NCBI GenBank assembly: GCA_007753675.1
Contig: CP036432.1
Span: forward strand, 4,872,394-4,936,393
Direction: 5' to 3'
DNA length: 64,000 nt
DNA from: Stieleria magnilauensis
Lineage (GTDB): Bacteria > Planctomycetota > Planctomycetia > Pirellulales > Pirellulaceae
Positions 9,191-18,097 of the stretch are shown here, piece after piece. The position numbers and the translations under genes are program-made. The first letter of the stretch is position 1, and every line of letters starts with the position of its first letter. The notes beneath the pieces are model-generated. The model saw only the letters and a program-made list of their open reading frames with translations. It did no database searches and was not told the DNA's origin.

Positions 9191-10024
9191 ATGAACGCAC
9201 CCAACGCCATCCCAACGCCGCCTGCGACGTCAAACCCCTCGTCAAGCGGCAAACCGGTCTCCACCGGTGCGCTGGCCGGTGGTTCCCCGTTGAGTGACGA
9301 GCAGCAGTACATCCAACACCTCAAAGCCCAGCTCCGGCAGTCACAGTCGATGGCCACCCTGGGTGAATTGACGAGCACCGCGACGCACGAATTCAACAAC
9401 GTGTTGATGACGATCATCAACTATGCCCGGCTCGGGATCCGCAATCGCGACGACGCTTCACGCGACAAGGCGCTCGGAAAAATCCTGGAAGCGTCCGAAC
9501 GTGCCTCAAAAATCACCGGCACGATCTTGGCCCAGGCACGCAATCGCAGCGAATCGTTCGAACCGACCGACCTGGGCGGCCTGATCCTGGACACCCTGGT
9601 CCTGCTCGAACGCGAGATGAACAAGTACCGGGTGTCGGTGACGACCGAAATTGAGCCGGGAGTGGCCAAGGCGATCGTCAGTGGCAATCAGATCCAACGC
9701 GTGTTGCTGAATCTCTTGATCAACGCCCGCCAGGCGATCGGCGAATGTGGCAACCTGTTGATCCGGCTGGCCAACAGTGAGGACCCCCAGTGGGTCGAAT
9801 TGGTCGTCCGGGACAGCGGGTCGGGGATCCCTGCGGAGACACTGCCGCAGATTTTTGATCCGTTCTTTTCGACCAAAGTGGGCCCCGACGAATCGGGCAA
9901 AGGCGGCACGGGGCTGGGACTGGCTGCGTGTAAAGAGATCATCGACGCGCATCGCGGCAAGATTCGTGTCGAGAGCACGGTGGGCGTCGGGACGGCGTTC
10001 ACGATTCGTCTGCCGCGGGCGTGA
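9191..10024 (+). CDS. Sensor histidine kinase, NtrB-like, no sensor domain
   Basis: A 277-residue kinase from the ATG at 9191. A short Pro/Ser-rich N-terminus and a coiled-coil-like stretch precede the dimerisation/phospho-acceptor helix with H-box TATHEFNNVL. The HATPase domain follows: N box LLINARQAIGE, G1 box DSGSGIP, F box FDPFFSTK and G2 box GGTGLGLA. All catalytic boxes are intact. There is no transmembrane or PAS domain, so it is probably cytosolic and takes its input from another protein. A longer frame from 9008 exists, but its extra N-terminus looks like noise. No response regulator is next to it. It converges on the kinase-tubulin gene with a 30-base gap. Confidence 0.88.
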   Translation: MNAPNAIPTPPATSNPSSSGKPVSTGALAGGSPLSDEQQYIQHLKAQLRQSQSMATLGELTSTATHEFNNVLMTIINYARLGIRNRDDASRDKALGKILEASERASKITGTILAQARNRSESFEPTDLGGLILDTLVLLEREMNKYRVSVTTEIEPGVAKAIVSGNQIQRVLLNLLINARQAIGECGNLLIRLANSEDPQWVELVVRDSGSGIPAETLPQIFDPFFSTKVGPDESGKGGTGLGLAACKEIIDAHRGKIRVESTVGVGTAFTIRLPRA

Positions 10025-10054
10025 GCTCCCATCCACGAAGCAACGACCGGATCC

Positions 10055-13000
10055 TCAGCCCCAATCCAGATCGCATCGTGTAGCGAGACGATCGCTGATG
10101 CGACCGTCGTCACCGGTCAAGGCGTCCAGCCAAGCGAGCACATTGTCGAGTTTGATGTCCCGCGCTTCATGGATGAGCATGGGCATTGCAGCCCGCGCCT
10201 GGAAAGTGGTCAGCGCCACATCGTTCGAGCTGGGGAGCTGCGACTGCAACGTCCGCTGTTCCGATGCATCGCGACTGATCAGGTAGATGCGTTGTTTGCC
10301 GCCACATTCCAACAGCGGTGGTCGAACGGCTTCCAACGCGGACTCCGCGGTCAGACTGGGCGGTTTGCTGGGAGACGACCAAGAATGGGTCTGCGTCATC
10401 GCGACCGGATCGGATTGCGGATTGAAGCAGGTGGTCTTGCCGAGGATAAGTTCATCGGTCGTTGCGATCGACGACGTTTTGGTGTCCAGGCAGTCCGAAC
10501 CGCGTGACTCAGACGCCCGGGAGTCGCAGGTCTGCGAATCGCCCAAGGCCGCAATCCCCTCGCGGATCAGACCGGCCGCGATGATCGACATTTCGTTGAC
10601 CACCGTGTCCGCGGTCACGCTCACCGGGGCTTGGATGATGCGGAACAGTTGACTGACGGCGTTGGCGGTGTGGAGTCGGTCCACGATGCCGGGCAACTGG
10701 TCGCGAATCGATGGGGGCAGCATCGACCATTGGTCAACCGCTCGGCTGTCATCGTCGGCCAGATTGGCGATCGCCTGGGCGAGACGGGTCGAGGCGTCGA
10801 CATAGGTTTCGGTGAGGTCGGCCAGTTTCTCCGCGAGCGTCGTCGCGACCGATGCGGCGGCGCGGCAGGCGATGATTCCGACCAATTGTTCGCCGATGCC
10901 ACAGGCGCTGCGGAGTGACGCCATCGGCCGTTGCGGTGGCTGGGCACCGACAGTCGTCGGTTGGCCCTCCGACGCTTTGCCCTCGTCGGCGAGTTGGCGA
11001 AATCCGTCTTCGGATTTCTGCAGCAGTGTCTGCTGGAGGTCGGTCAGCGCGTGACGGATTTCATTCAGCCCGGTCATCGTCGACGACAGGTTGAGTCTGG
11101 TGTCTTGGATTCGAGCGTTGATTTCGCGTTCGATCTGTTCGACGATCTGTCCGGCCAGCACCTCGGTCTGGTCCAGATCGATCACACCTGTCAGCCATTT
11201 GACCAGATGCGACCTGACGGCGGCGGGATTCTTGAGCAGCGACGGGTCCAGGCTGCCGAGTCGTTCCATCAGTTTGCCACGACGTTCTTGGCGGTTGTTG
11301 CCGAACCATTGTTCGGTTTGACTACGCAGCGCGTCGCCGTCCAATCGGCAGCGTCGCCACACACGTGATGAAAACTCTTTCGCCGCGGGCTTTGCATCGC
11401 GCGGGTTGCCCAGCCATCGCAGCAACAGCAATTTAATCGCATGAGGCGCCAGCAGACTCGGTTGTCGTTCCCCGGGGTCACCGATTTGGGCGACGCACAT
11501 GGTCCGAATGGTCCGCTGCCCCGATGGCGAATCGTCTTCCTCGAGTCGTCCCCTGGCAAACAGCTCGCCACAATCGCTCGCATCGGCCCACAGGTAATCG
11601 ACGACCGAGTGCAGCGGCGAGGGGGCACCGGGGCGATCGGACTGGGCGATGACATAGGTGTGGTGCAACGGTGTTCGCGCAGCGGGCACACTCGGCCACC
11701 CCACGCCGGCGTCTCCGGGATAACTGTTGCCCGGCATCAAGAAGTGCGCCAATTCTCGGATCGCGGATTTGGTCGAGTGCAGGGCGAGCGGTCGCGAGGG
11801 ATCGCCTTGGAATCGATTGGTCGTCAAAAACGACAAGATCGGCTCGTTTTCCATCGCCGATTCGTCGAGCAAATGACGCAGCAAGTAGACGATGTCGAGA
11901 TACATTCCGCTGCCGGTCCCACCGGTCAAGGAGCCGACGACATAGATTTTGGGTGGGGCGTTGTCGCCGCTGGCGACGTTCAAGGCTTTGACCGCGTCAC
12001 GCAACGTCTGCATCACTTGTTCGCCGTGATCGACCAACGCCAGACGCCCCAGTGGCCGCATCCCACCGGTATGGCCGTTTCGTGGAACGTTGTAGATCCA
12101 GCGTCGCGAAATGGTCTTTAATCGCTCCGTCCCGCTGTTACGATACTCGTTGGGCGTCCGCAGTCGGGCTTCGACGACGCGGCAGCGCGGGACCACGTCG
12201 GTGCCGTCGACCATCAACGCGGTTTGCGTGGTGACGGGGTTGGTATCGATCAGGACGCTGTGCAGGACGACGGGAGATCCGGCGCCGAATTCATAGATCC
12301 GCGACCGCAACTCGCTGAGACAATCCGCACCGGTTCCGCCCAAGGCGACCACCAAGGCTTGGCATTGATGCACATCGCTCGCCGAGCCGACGGTGCCGTC
12401 GAGTTGCGGCAGATTTTCGACCGCGTGGGCGGCCGGTTCGGTTGCCGCGGCTTCGACGGTGTGGTCCGCGGCGGCGGTATGTCCGGCGTGGGGACGCAGC
12501 AGTTTTTCAACGAATTCGGTGCAGGTGGCGAAACGCCGTTCGGGCGACTTTTCCAGTGCCCGTGCCACGCAGGGGCGATCGCTTGCCGGCAGCGGCTTCA
12601 GATTCGGCGCGTTGTGAACATGCTGGGTCGCCAGCTGCGCGATCGTCCGTCCGCTGAACGGCCGCGTGCTCGTCAGCAATTCCTGGTACATCACCGCCAG
12701 ACTGTATTGGTCACTGTGAAGGCTGGGGCGTCCGTCAAAGACTTCCGGCGGCGCGTAGATCGGTGTCAGCCCGCCGACCATGCTGCATTCGACGTCACCG
12801 AGATCTTTCAGCAAACCGAAGTCGGCGACTTTGACCCGTCCGCCAACGATCAGCAGGTTGGCCGGTTTGATATCCAGGTGCTGAAGCTTGTAGAGTTGAT
12901 GCAGATAATCCAGTGCATCGGCGGCATCTTTCATGTAACCGAGCAACACGTCGCGGGGGATGCCGCAGGAACCGCGGCCCTGGTGTTGCTTGAACACGTC

Positions 13001-13303
13001 CTCCAAGGATCCGTCGGCCAACTCCGTCACGATGACCAATTGGTTTTCGATCAGTTCGAATCGTTCCAGCGTCAGAATGAACGGGTGCTGCACACTCTTG
13101 ATCCGTTCGAGCGACTTCAGTTCCTGTTCGGCGCGTCGTTCGTCCTGTTGTCCGAAAACGAACTTGACCGCCTTCTTCAATCCACCGGGAGCGACCGCAC
13201 GCCAGACTTCGCCGTACCCGCCACGGCCGATCCGTTTTTCCAGCACGTAACCTTCGATCGGCTCGTAACCTGCTTGAATACGTTTCGATTTGACAGTTGT
13301 CAT
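10055..13303 (-). CDS. Ser/Thr protein kinase fused to tubulin-like domain
   Basis: A 1082-residue two-part protein. Residues ~19-270 are a Hanks-type kinase: glycine loop IGRGGYGEVW (25-34), Lys47 in AVKFV, catalytic loop HLDIKPANLL (142-151, Leu replacing the usual Arg of HRD), DFG at 161-163 and APPE near 184-187. From about residue 315 a tubulin/FtsZ-like GTPase fold (Tubulin_2 type) begins with VVALGGTGADCL; the tubulin signature loop is LTGGTGSGM (459-467). The remaining ~500 residues are helical and partly coiled-coil, with no membrane helix. It lies 46 bases downstream of the AAA ATPase gene on the same strand, so the two form an operon. Kinase activity and GTP binding are inferred from motifs; the function is unknown. 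Confidence 0.9.
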   Translation of the reverse strand: MTTVKSKRIQAGYEPIEGYVLEKRIGRGGYGEVWRAVAPGGLKKAVKFVFGQQDERRAEQELKSLERIKSVQHPFILTLERFELIENQLVIVTELADGSLEDVFKQHQGRGSCGIPRDVLLGYMKDAADALDYLHQLYKLQHLDIKPANLLIVGGRVKVADFGLLKDLGDVECSMVGGLTPIYAPPEVFDGRPSLHSDQYSLAVMYQELLTSTRPFSGRTIAQLATQHVHNAPNLKPLPASDRPCVARALEKSPERRFATCTEFVEKLLRPHAGHTAAADHTVEAAATEPAAHAVENLPQLDGTVGSASDVHQCQALVVALGGTGADCLSELRSRIYEFGAGSPVVLHSVLIDTNPVTTQTALMVDGTDVVPRCRVVEARLRTPNEYRNSGTERLKTISRRWIYNVPRNGHTGGMRPLGRLALVDHGEQVMQTLRDAVKALNVASGDNAPPKIYVVGSLTGGTGSGMYLDIVYLLRHLLDESAMENEPILSFLTTNRFQGDPSRPLALHSTKSAIRELAHFLMPGNSYPGDAGVGWPSVPAARTPLHHTYVIAQSDRPGAPSPLHSVVDYLWADASDCGELFARGRLEEDDSPSGQRTIRTMCVAQIGDPGERQPSLLAPHAIKLLLLRWLGNPRDAKPAAKEFSSRVWRRCRLDGDALRSQTEQWFGNNRQERRGKLMERLGSLDPSLLKNPAAVRSHLVKWLTGVIDLDQTEVLAGQIVEQIEREINARIQDTRLNLSSTMTGLNEIRHALTDLQQTLLQKSEDGFRQLADEGKASEGQPTTVGAQPPQRPMASLRSACGIGEQLVGIIACRAAASVATTLAEKLADLTETYVDASTRLAQAIANLADDDSRAVDQWSMLPPSIRDQLPGIVDRLHTANAVSQLFRIIQAPVSVTADTVVNEMSIIAAGLIREGIAALGDSQTCDSRASESRGSDCLDTKTSSIATTDELILGKTTCFNPQSDPVAMTQTHSWSSPSKPPSLTAESALEAVRPPLLECGGKQRIYLISRDASEQRTLQSQLPSSNDVALTTFQARAAMPMLIHEARDIKLDNVLAWLDALTGDDGRISDRLATRCDLDWG

Positions 13304-13349
13304 CTTCCGTTGCTCTGGTGGACTCAGCTCTGGTGGATTCGGGTGGCCG

Positions 13350-14675
13350 CTACAGGTCGCTAAAGTAGCTGCGGCAAGCGCGTTCCAGGTATTCCGGGCG
13401 GATACCCAAGGGCAGTTGTCGGTACCGGCAAAAGGCTTCGATTTGTTTCAGCAGATCGCGTGGATGGCAACGCCGGGGCTTGCGAGATTTTTTCTGATAG
13501 AACGACAGCAGATATTCCGCCGCCTCGGGAGTTTCCGGAAAACCCATCTGTCGGGCAACCGTTTTCATCAGTTGCCGATACTCATCCGGCCCCGGATCGC
13601 CGACAAAAATTTTGTAGGGCACGCGACGCAAAAACGCTTCGTCGACCAGGTCGCCCGGATCCAGGTTGGTCGAAAAGATCAACATCTGTTCGAACGGCAT
13701 TTGGATTTTCTTGCCCGTGGGAAGGGTCAAGAAATCGCAACGATTTTCCAGCGGAACGATCCAGCGATTGAGCAATTCTTCCGGTGCGATGCGTTGGCGC
13801 CCGAAGTCATCGATCAACAAACAGCCGCAGTTGCTCTTCATTTGCAACGGCGCTTCGCAAATGTTGCTACGGGCGTCGTGTCGGACTTCCAAGTTTTCCA
13901 TCACCAGTTCGCCGCCGACCATCACCGTCGGTCGTTGGATCCGCAACCAGCGGCGGTCCCATTCCTGAGCCTTCAAAATCTTGGCGGCGGTTTCGGGCAC
14001 CGGTGCGGGGCGATGAAAGGCGTCGTCTTGAAGTTTGATCAGGTTGCCGTCATCCAGGATCGCGTGCGGGATCCAGATCTCCTGGCCGAGACATTGTGTC
14101 AAGCAGCGGGCGATGGTGGTTTTGCCGTTACCGGGTTCGCCGAACAGGAACAGTCCGGTGTTGCTGTTGATCGCCGGCCCGATAAAGTCCAGCAAGTCTT
14201 GCTGGTAGGAGATCCCCGAAAGCGCTTGACGCAATTGGTCTTGGGTGACCGGTTCCAAACCGGCCGACTGGGCTTCGACGCTGAGCACATAATCCGACAG
14301 CGGGACGGGCGCAGGGCCGACATAGCTGCACTGCTTCATCTGAGCGGCGGCGCGATTCTGCCCCAGTTCAGTCAATGAATAATAGTAGTCGTTGAACGGC
14401 GCCGGACGGACGTGCGCGATCATCTTGCGGGTTCGCATCACATCGAGCAGCGGATCGACCACCTTGAAGGGCAAACCGATGAACTCCGACAGGCTGCGTC
14501 CGCTGAGCGTGCCGACGCTCAACACGGATTTCAAGATCAACCCTTCGATAAATGAGTCACTCAATCCGGTTTCGGAAAGTGATTGGGTCTCGGCAGGCCA
14601 AAAGGTATCGTCGGTCAGAAGGCTGCCGAGCAAGCCCGCATCAACGGCATGGGTTTCGTGGATCGCGGCGTTCAT
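13350..14675 (-). CDS. AAA+ ATPase partner of the kinase-tubulin protein
   Basis: A 441-residue AAA+ protein. Residues ~40-112 look like a winged-helix domain (LSVGTLSGRSLSEFIGL, then YYYSLTELGQNRAA). The ATPase core follows with Walker A GEPGNGKTT (179-187), Walker B CGCLLIDDFG, sensor-1 LIFSTNLDP and an Arg-finger region AFLRRVPYKI. The C-terminus carries the helical lid (PRRCHPRDLLKQIEAFCRYR). It resembles MoxR/Cdc48-like remodelling ATPases more than a replication ATPase. It is the first gene of the operon, 46 bases before the kinase-tubulin gene, and an ATP-driven partner or loader is a reasonable inference. The start at 14675 is the first ATG; the divergent FHA-EAL gene lies beyond. Confidence 0.88.
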   Translation of the reverse strand: MNAAIHETHAVDAGLLGSLLTDDTFWPAETQSLSETGLSDSFIEGLILKSVLSVGTLSGRSLSEFIGLPFKVVDPLLDVMRTRKMIAHVRPAPFNDYYYSLTELGQNRAAAQMKQCSYVGPAPVPLSDYVLSVEAQSAGLEPVTQDQLRQALSGISYQQDLLDFIGPAINSNTGLFLFGEPGNGKTTIARCLTQCLGQEIWIPHAILDDGNLIKLQDDAFHRPAPVPETAAKILKAQEWDRRWLRIQRPTVMVGGELVMENLEVRHDARSNICEAPLQMKSNCGCLLIDDFGRQRIAPEELLNRWIVPLENRCDFLTLPTGKKIQMPFEQMLIFSTNLDPGDLVDEAFLRRVPYKIFVGDPGPDEYRQLMKTVARQMGFPETPEAAEYLLSFYQKKSRKPRRCHPRDLLKQIEAFCRYRQLPLGIRPEYLERACRSYFSDL

Positions 14676-15050
14676 ACCGAATGAATGGATTGGGAAGTGG
14701 GGTGGGTGTCACAGGATGTCCTCGGAAGGATCGGATCCTGGGGCGCACGACAGATGTCGCAATCACCGGTGGGGCGATCACGGACAGGTTCTGTCAACGC
14801 GATTGCATGAAAACTAGCTCATCAATAGCCGGCGTCACGGCGGTTGCGTCCGGGGGGACGTTTCCCAGGCGGGTTTTCCTCCCCGCCCTCGCCGGCGCAC
14901 CAGATCCCTCCACAGAATCCGCCCCCCCAAAGAAATCCGCAATCGGTTGACGGGGGGGCCAATTCGCGACCTACAGTTACCGTGACACCGATTCACTCGG
15001 GGGGATCTGAGTCCATCACCGGACCGGACCATCCCGACCCCACCAATCTG
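14676..15050. other. Shared divergent promoter region
   Basis: About 375 bases between the divergent AAA/kinase-tubulin operon and the FHA-EAL gene. It holds runs of six or seven C or G (near 14923 and 14952) but no clear -35/-10 pair or operator. The upstream in-frame extension of FHA-EAL (from 14844) is rich in Pro, Gly and Ser and is probably untranslated. Confidence 0.4.
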
Positions 15051-16190
15051 ATGCCCCCATCCGCTCGTTACCCAATGACCTCGCTCGACACTTCCGCACT
15101 CGATCGACTCTGCCATAGCACGGTGATCGGGAGTGACGTTTGGTTTTTGTCCGGGGCCCTCGAGCCGCGAGACAATCTGCGTCACTTGCCGATCGACGAG
15201 CCCGAATTCACGATTGGCAGAAAGCCCGGGTCCTCGCTGAAACTGAATTTTAAAACCGTCAGCGGACGACACGCGATCCTGTCGGCCAAAGATGGCAAGT
15301 TGCTGCTGACCGATCTGGGCAGCACCAACGGCACCTACGTCAACGGCGAACGAATCCAAGGTCAAGTCACCGTCGATGAAGAAGATTTGATCCATTTTGC
15401 CGAAGCACCCTTTCGAGTCCTTCGGCAATCGCCCACCGGACAGTCTGCCGGGACGATCGCCCGCAACGTCTGCGATGAAGCGTTGGCGCTGGTTCAATTC
15501 GATCGAATGATGAGTGAAAAACTGGTGCGACCACACTTCCAGGTGATCGTCGACGTCGAAAGCGAAAGCGTCGTCGGGCACGAAATCCTGGGACGCGGCA
15601 GTGTGTTCGGGCTCGAGTCGGTCGCCGCCATGTTTCACGCCGCCAGCCAACTGAATCTGGAAGTCGAACTCAGCGAGCTATTGCGTTGGGAAGGCGTTCG
15701 TGTCGGACGAGATCTGCCCGCGCGGCCGAACTTGTTCGTCAACACGCACCCCAAGGAAATGGAGGATGCCGACAAGCTGATCGAATCGCTGGTCCAAGTT
15801 CGCCAGATGTCCGGCAATACCGACCTGGTTCTCGAAATCCACGAAGCCAGTGTCACCAATCGCAAGGTCATGCGAGAGTTGTCCGCCGCGGTCAAAGACC
15901 TGGAAATCGAATTGGCCTTCGACGACTTCGGTTCCGGTCAAGCGCGATTGGCAGAATTGATCGAAGCACGCCCCGATTACGTGAAATTCGATATCTCGCT
16001 GATTCACGCCATCGATCACGCCGATGAGCCACGGCACCGAATGCTCCAAACGCTTGTCCGAATGGTCCGCGATCTGGAAATCAAGGCGCTGGCCGAGGGC
16101 ATCGAGACGTCGACCGAAGCGGAGGCCTGTCAAAGGCTCGGCTTCGACCTGGCGCAGGGCTATTTCTACGGCCGCCCAGCACCCCTGTAG
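15051..16190 (+). CDS. FHA-EAL domain protein (c-di-GMP phosphodiesterase-like)
   Basis: About 380 residues joining a phosphothreonine-binding FHA domain to an EAL domain. The FHA core shows FTIGRKPGS, SGRHA and DLGSTNGTYVNG. The EAL part keeps most catalytic residues: the first Glu in HEILGRG (EIL instead of EAL), Asn in LFVNTHP, Glu in VLEIHE, the DD pair in AFDDFGSG, Lys in YVKFD, Glu in LAEGIET and Gln in LAQGYFYGRP. Phosphodiesterase activity is plausible but altered sites make it uncertain. There is no membrane helix. It is transcribed away from the kinase-tubulin operon; FHA domains read phosphothreonine, so this kinase could be its input (inference). ATG 15051 or 15075 may be the start. 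The stop codon lies inside a 19-bp tandem repeat. Confidence 0.88.
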   Translation: MPPSARYPMTSLDTSALDRLCHSTVIGSDVWFLSGALEPRDNLRHLPIDEPEFTIGRKPGSSLKLNFKTVSGRHAILSAKDGKLLLTDLGSTNGTYVNGERIQGQVTVDEEDLIHFAEAPFRVLRQSPTGQSAGTIARNVCDEALALVQFDRMMSEKLVRPHFQVIVDVESESVVGHEILGRGSVFGLESVAAMFHAASQLNLEVELSELLRWEGVRVGRDLPARPNLFVNTHPKEMEDADKLIESLVQVRQMSGNTDLVLEIHEASVTNRKVMRELSAAVKDLEIELAFDDFGSGQARLAELIEARPDYVKFDISLIHAIDHADEPRHRMLQTLVRMVRDLEIKALAEGIETSTEAEACQRLGFDLAQGYFYGRPAPL

Positions 16191-16238
16191 TGCAAGCCGA
16201 CCCCTGTAGTGCAAGCCGACCGCTGTATTGCAAGCAGC
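16182..16238. repeat. 19-bp tandem repeat, three copies
   Basis: Two identical copies of CCCCTGTAGTGCAAGCCGA (16182-16200, 16201-16219) and a third with three changes (16220-16238). The first copy contains the TAG stop codon of the FHA-EAL gene, so unit gain or loss would not change the protein but would change its 3' region. Confidence 0.85.
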
Positions 16239-16443
16239 CTTTGCTGTCATCTCTCGCCTTTGGCGAACTTATGCCGGTTGTAGCAGATCAACCGTCTAGA
16301 ACCGCCAACGACAGCTGCCGATCACCGAAATTACAGGGATCATCGTTGCGACCTGTCCGATCATCACAACGGTGATCACTCTCTCAACAGGGTGAGCACG
16401 TTTGAGATGACGCCCGACCGGACGGCACGGACACGGAAGACCA

Positions 16444-18009
16444 ATGAACCGAACAAAGCGGAAACGGATGACGCTTCGCAATCGACCACGCGTTGTGCTG
16501 CTCGGCATCGTGCTCTCTGGGGCCGCTTCGACGCTGAACGCCGCAACGCAAGAGAATCCGTATTGCGCCGACGGCCCGTCCCTTGCCGGCCCGTCCCTTG
16601 CCGGCCCGGCGAACCATCCCACCGCAACCGTCCCCTCGGCGGCTCCGTCCACTGGAATCGATAACGCCGGGATCGACGACGCTGAAATCGGGCGAGACGA
16701 CGTTGCCTTGGTGACCCCACCCACCGTCACGGTGCCCCGACGTTTGCCGCCGGTGCGATCACGCTCGATTCAATCGCCACAGGAATCGACGACACCTGCC
16801 CTGCCATCGGCACGGCCGCAGACGGTCGCTGAGCAGGTAGTGACGGCGCCGTGGTTGCAGTCGATCACGGCCGATTCCTGCTTGGCTCGAGCCAGCCGAC
16901 ATCTGGACGATGCGTACCGCGAATATTCCGTCGGGGCATGGTCCTCGGCGGAAGCGTCGGCTTGGAAGGCGTTGGAGTTAACCGCGACGGGAATCGACGT
17001 TGCCGATCGACAGACCGCATCGCAGCAGCGTCCCGCGACCGCTGCCAAAGACGTTCGCATCGCCCGAACGGCGATTCGCGAAGCGAGGGATTTCGTTGCT
17101 TCGGGGGCGGCGGTCGATGACGAATTGATTGCCGCGATCGCCTCGTCGCACCAAACGCCTGCACTGGCCGGTGCCGGGTCGATCGGTCTGACGCCGACCC
17201 AGTCTGCCGACCGCTATTTGGATTTTGCACGCGTGAAACTGGCGCCACTTGCCGCCCGTCACGTGCAAGCCGCCCAGGCGATGGACTTGATTGCGGCAAT
17301 CCAACTCGGCCGCAATGAAACCAAATGGCTACCGGAAGAGACATCGCTTTGTCTCCGTCGTGCAGCACTCCAGGGCCAACCGTCCAACGCCAGTCTGGCG
17401 ACGCGTTTGGGCATGCAATTGGCCGACATGGGGCTTGATGCTGAAGCACAATGGACGCTTCAACACGCGATGAAACTTTCCCCCACACAAGAGATCGCAG
17501 CGGCTTTGAACCGCGTGACGGCACGACAGACCGATCCGGCTGGCGACGTCTCCTTGGACCAACGTGTGGCCGAAGCCCCGACGACCGCTGCCTCACAGAC
17601 GCGTTTTCCGAAAGTGATTGAACTTTCGCCGACCCAGTTCGCTTCGATCTCACCGGCGGTCAACACGCTGACACCCCCTTCGACAGTTGCCGGTCCCTCG
17701 TCCCGCGATGACGACCAGCGTCAGACATCATCGGTCGAACCGACAGCCCCGATCACGGCGCAGCCGGAGAAAAAGACGTCTCGATTCATCCCCGCCTCGC
17801 TGGCCCGGTTCCGGTTGCCGAAACTGAGTTCGAAACCGCAACCGAACGAGCCATCCACGTATGATCCCGATGTGATCGAAGCCAGGGTCGATGAGCGTTA
17901 TCGCGCTGACGAGTTCGAGGTTTACGATGCGTCGGCGACCGGCCCCGCGACGGGTCAGCAAGGATCGGCGATCAAACGATTCTTCGGTAAGTTCCCAAAA
18001 TTGTGGTAG
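16444..18009 (+). CDS. Exported TPR-like hypothetical protein
   Basis: A 521-residue protein of unknown function. It has an N-terminal signal peptide (basic MNRTKRKR then VVLLGIVLSGAASTLNAA). A Pro/Ser/Thr-rich low-complexity linker follows, with a 15-bp duplication coding GPSLAGPSLAG. Residues ~140-360 are Ala-rich helices with TPR-like spacing (LARASRHLDDAYREYSVG, then SAEASAWKALEL; ADMGLDAEAQWTLQHA). The C-terminus is again Pro/Ser-rich, ends in a basic patch (IKRFFGKFPKLW) and lacks a membrane helix. It precedes the Wza-like gene by 88 bases on the same strand, so an envelope or polysaccharide-export role is possible (inference). Confidence 0.8.
   Translation: MNRTKRKRMTLRNRPRVVLLGIVLSGAASTLNAATQENPYCADGPSLAGPSLAGPANHPTATVPSAAPSTGIDNAGIDDAEIGRDDVALVTPPTVTVPRRLPPVRSRSIQSPQESTTPALPSARPQTVAEQVVTAPWLQSITADSCLARASRHLDDAYREYSVGAWSSAEASAWKALELTATGIDVADRQTASQQRPATAAKDVRIARTAIREARDFVASGAAVDDELIAAIASSHQTPALAGAGSIGLTPTQSADRYLDFARVKLAPLAARHVQAAQAMDLIAAIQLGRNETKWLPEETSLCLRRAALQGQPSNASLATRLGMQLADMGLDAEAQWTLQHAMKLSPTQEIAAALNRVTARQTDPAGDVSLDQRVAEAPTTAASQTRFPKVIELSPTQFASISPAVNTLTPPSTVAGPSSRDDDQRQTSSVEPTAPITAQPEKKTSRFIPASLARFRLPKLSSKPQPNEPSTYDPDVIEARVDERYRADEFEVYDASATGPATGQQGSAIKRFFGKFPKLW
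16573..16602. repeat. 15-bp in-frame duplication
   Basis: GGCCCGTCCCTTGCC occurs twice in tandem inside the exported protein gene, in frame, coding GPSLA twice. This is typical replication-slippage expansion in a disordered linker. Confidence 0.8.
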
Positions 18010-18097
18010 CGACGTGTCGCTCGTTGTTCATCCGCGTTCATTCGCAAGCGTTTCCGTCGATCACTCCCAACGTTCATTCGAGTCCGTGAGATTTGGC

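Noticed and set aside
12224..13363. 379-residue plus-strand frame opposite the kinase-tubulin gene
   Set aside because: It is an antisense shadow of a gene with clear kinase motifs, and its composition is rich in Arg, Gly and Gln with no recognisable domains.
13290..14378. 362-residue plus-strand frame opposite the AAA ATPase gene
   Set aside because: The opposite strand has intact Walker motifs, and this frame has no coherent fold.
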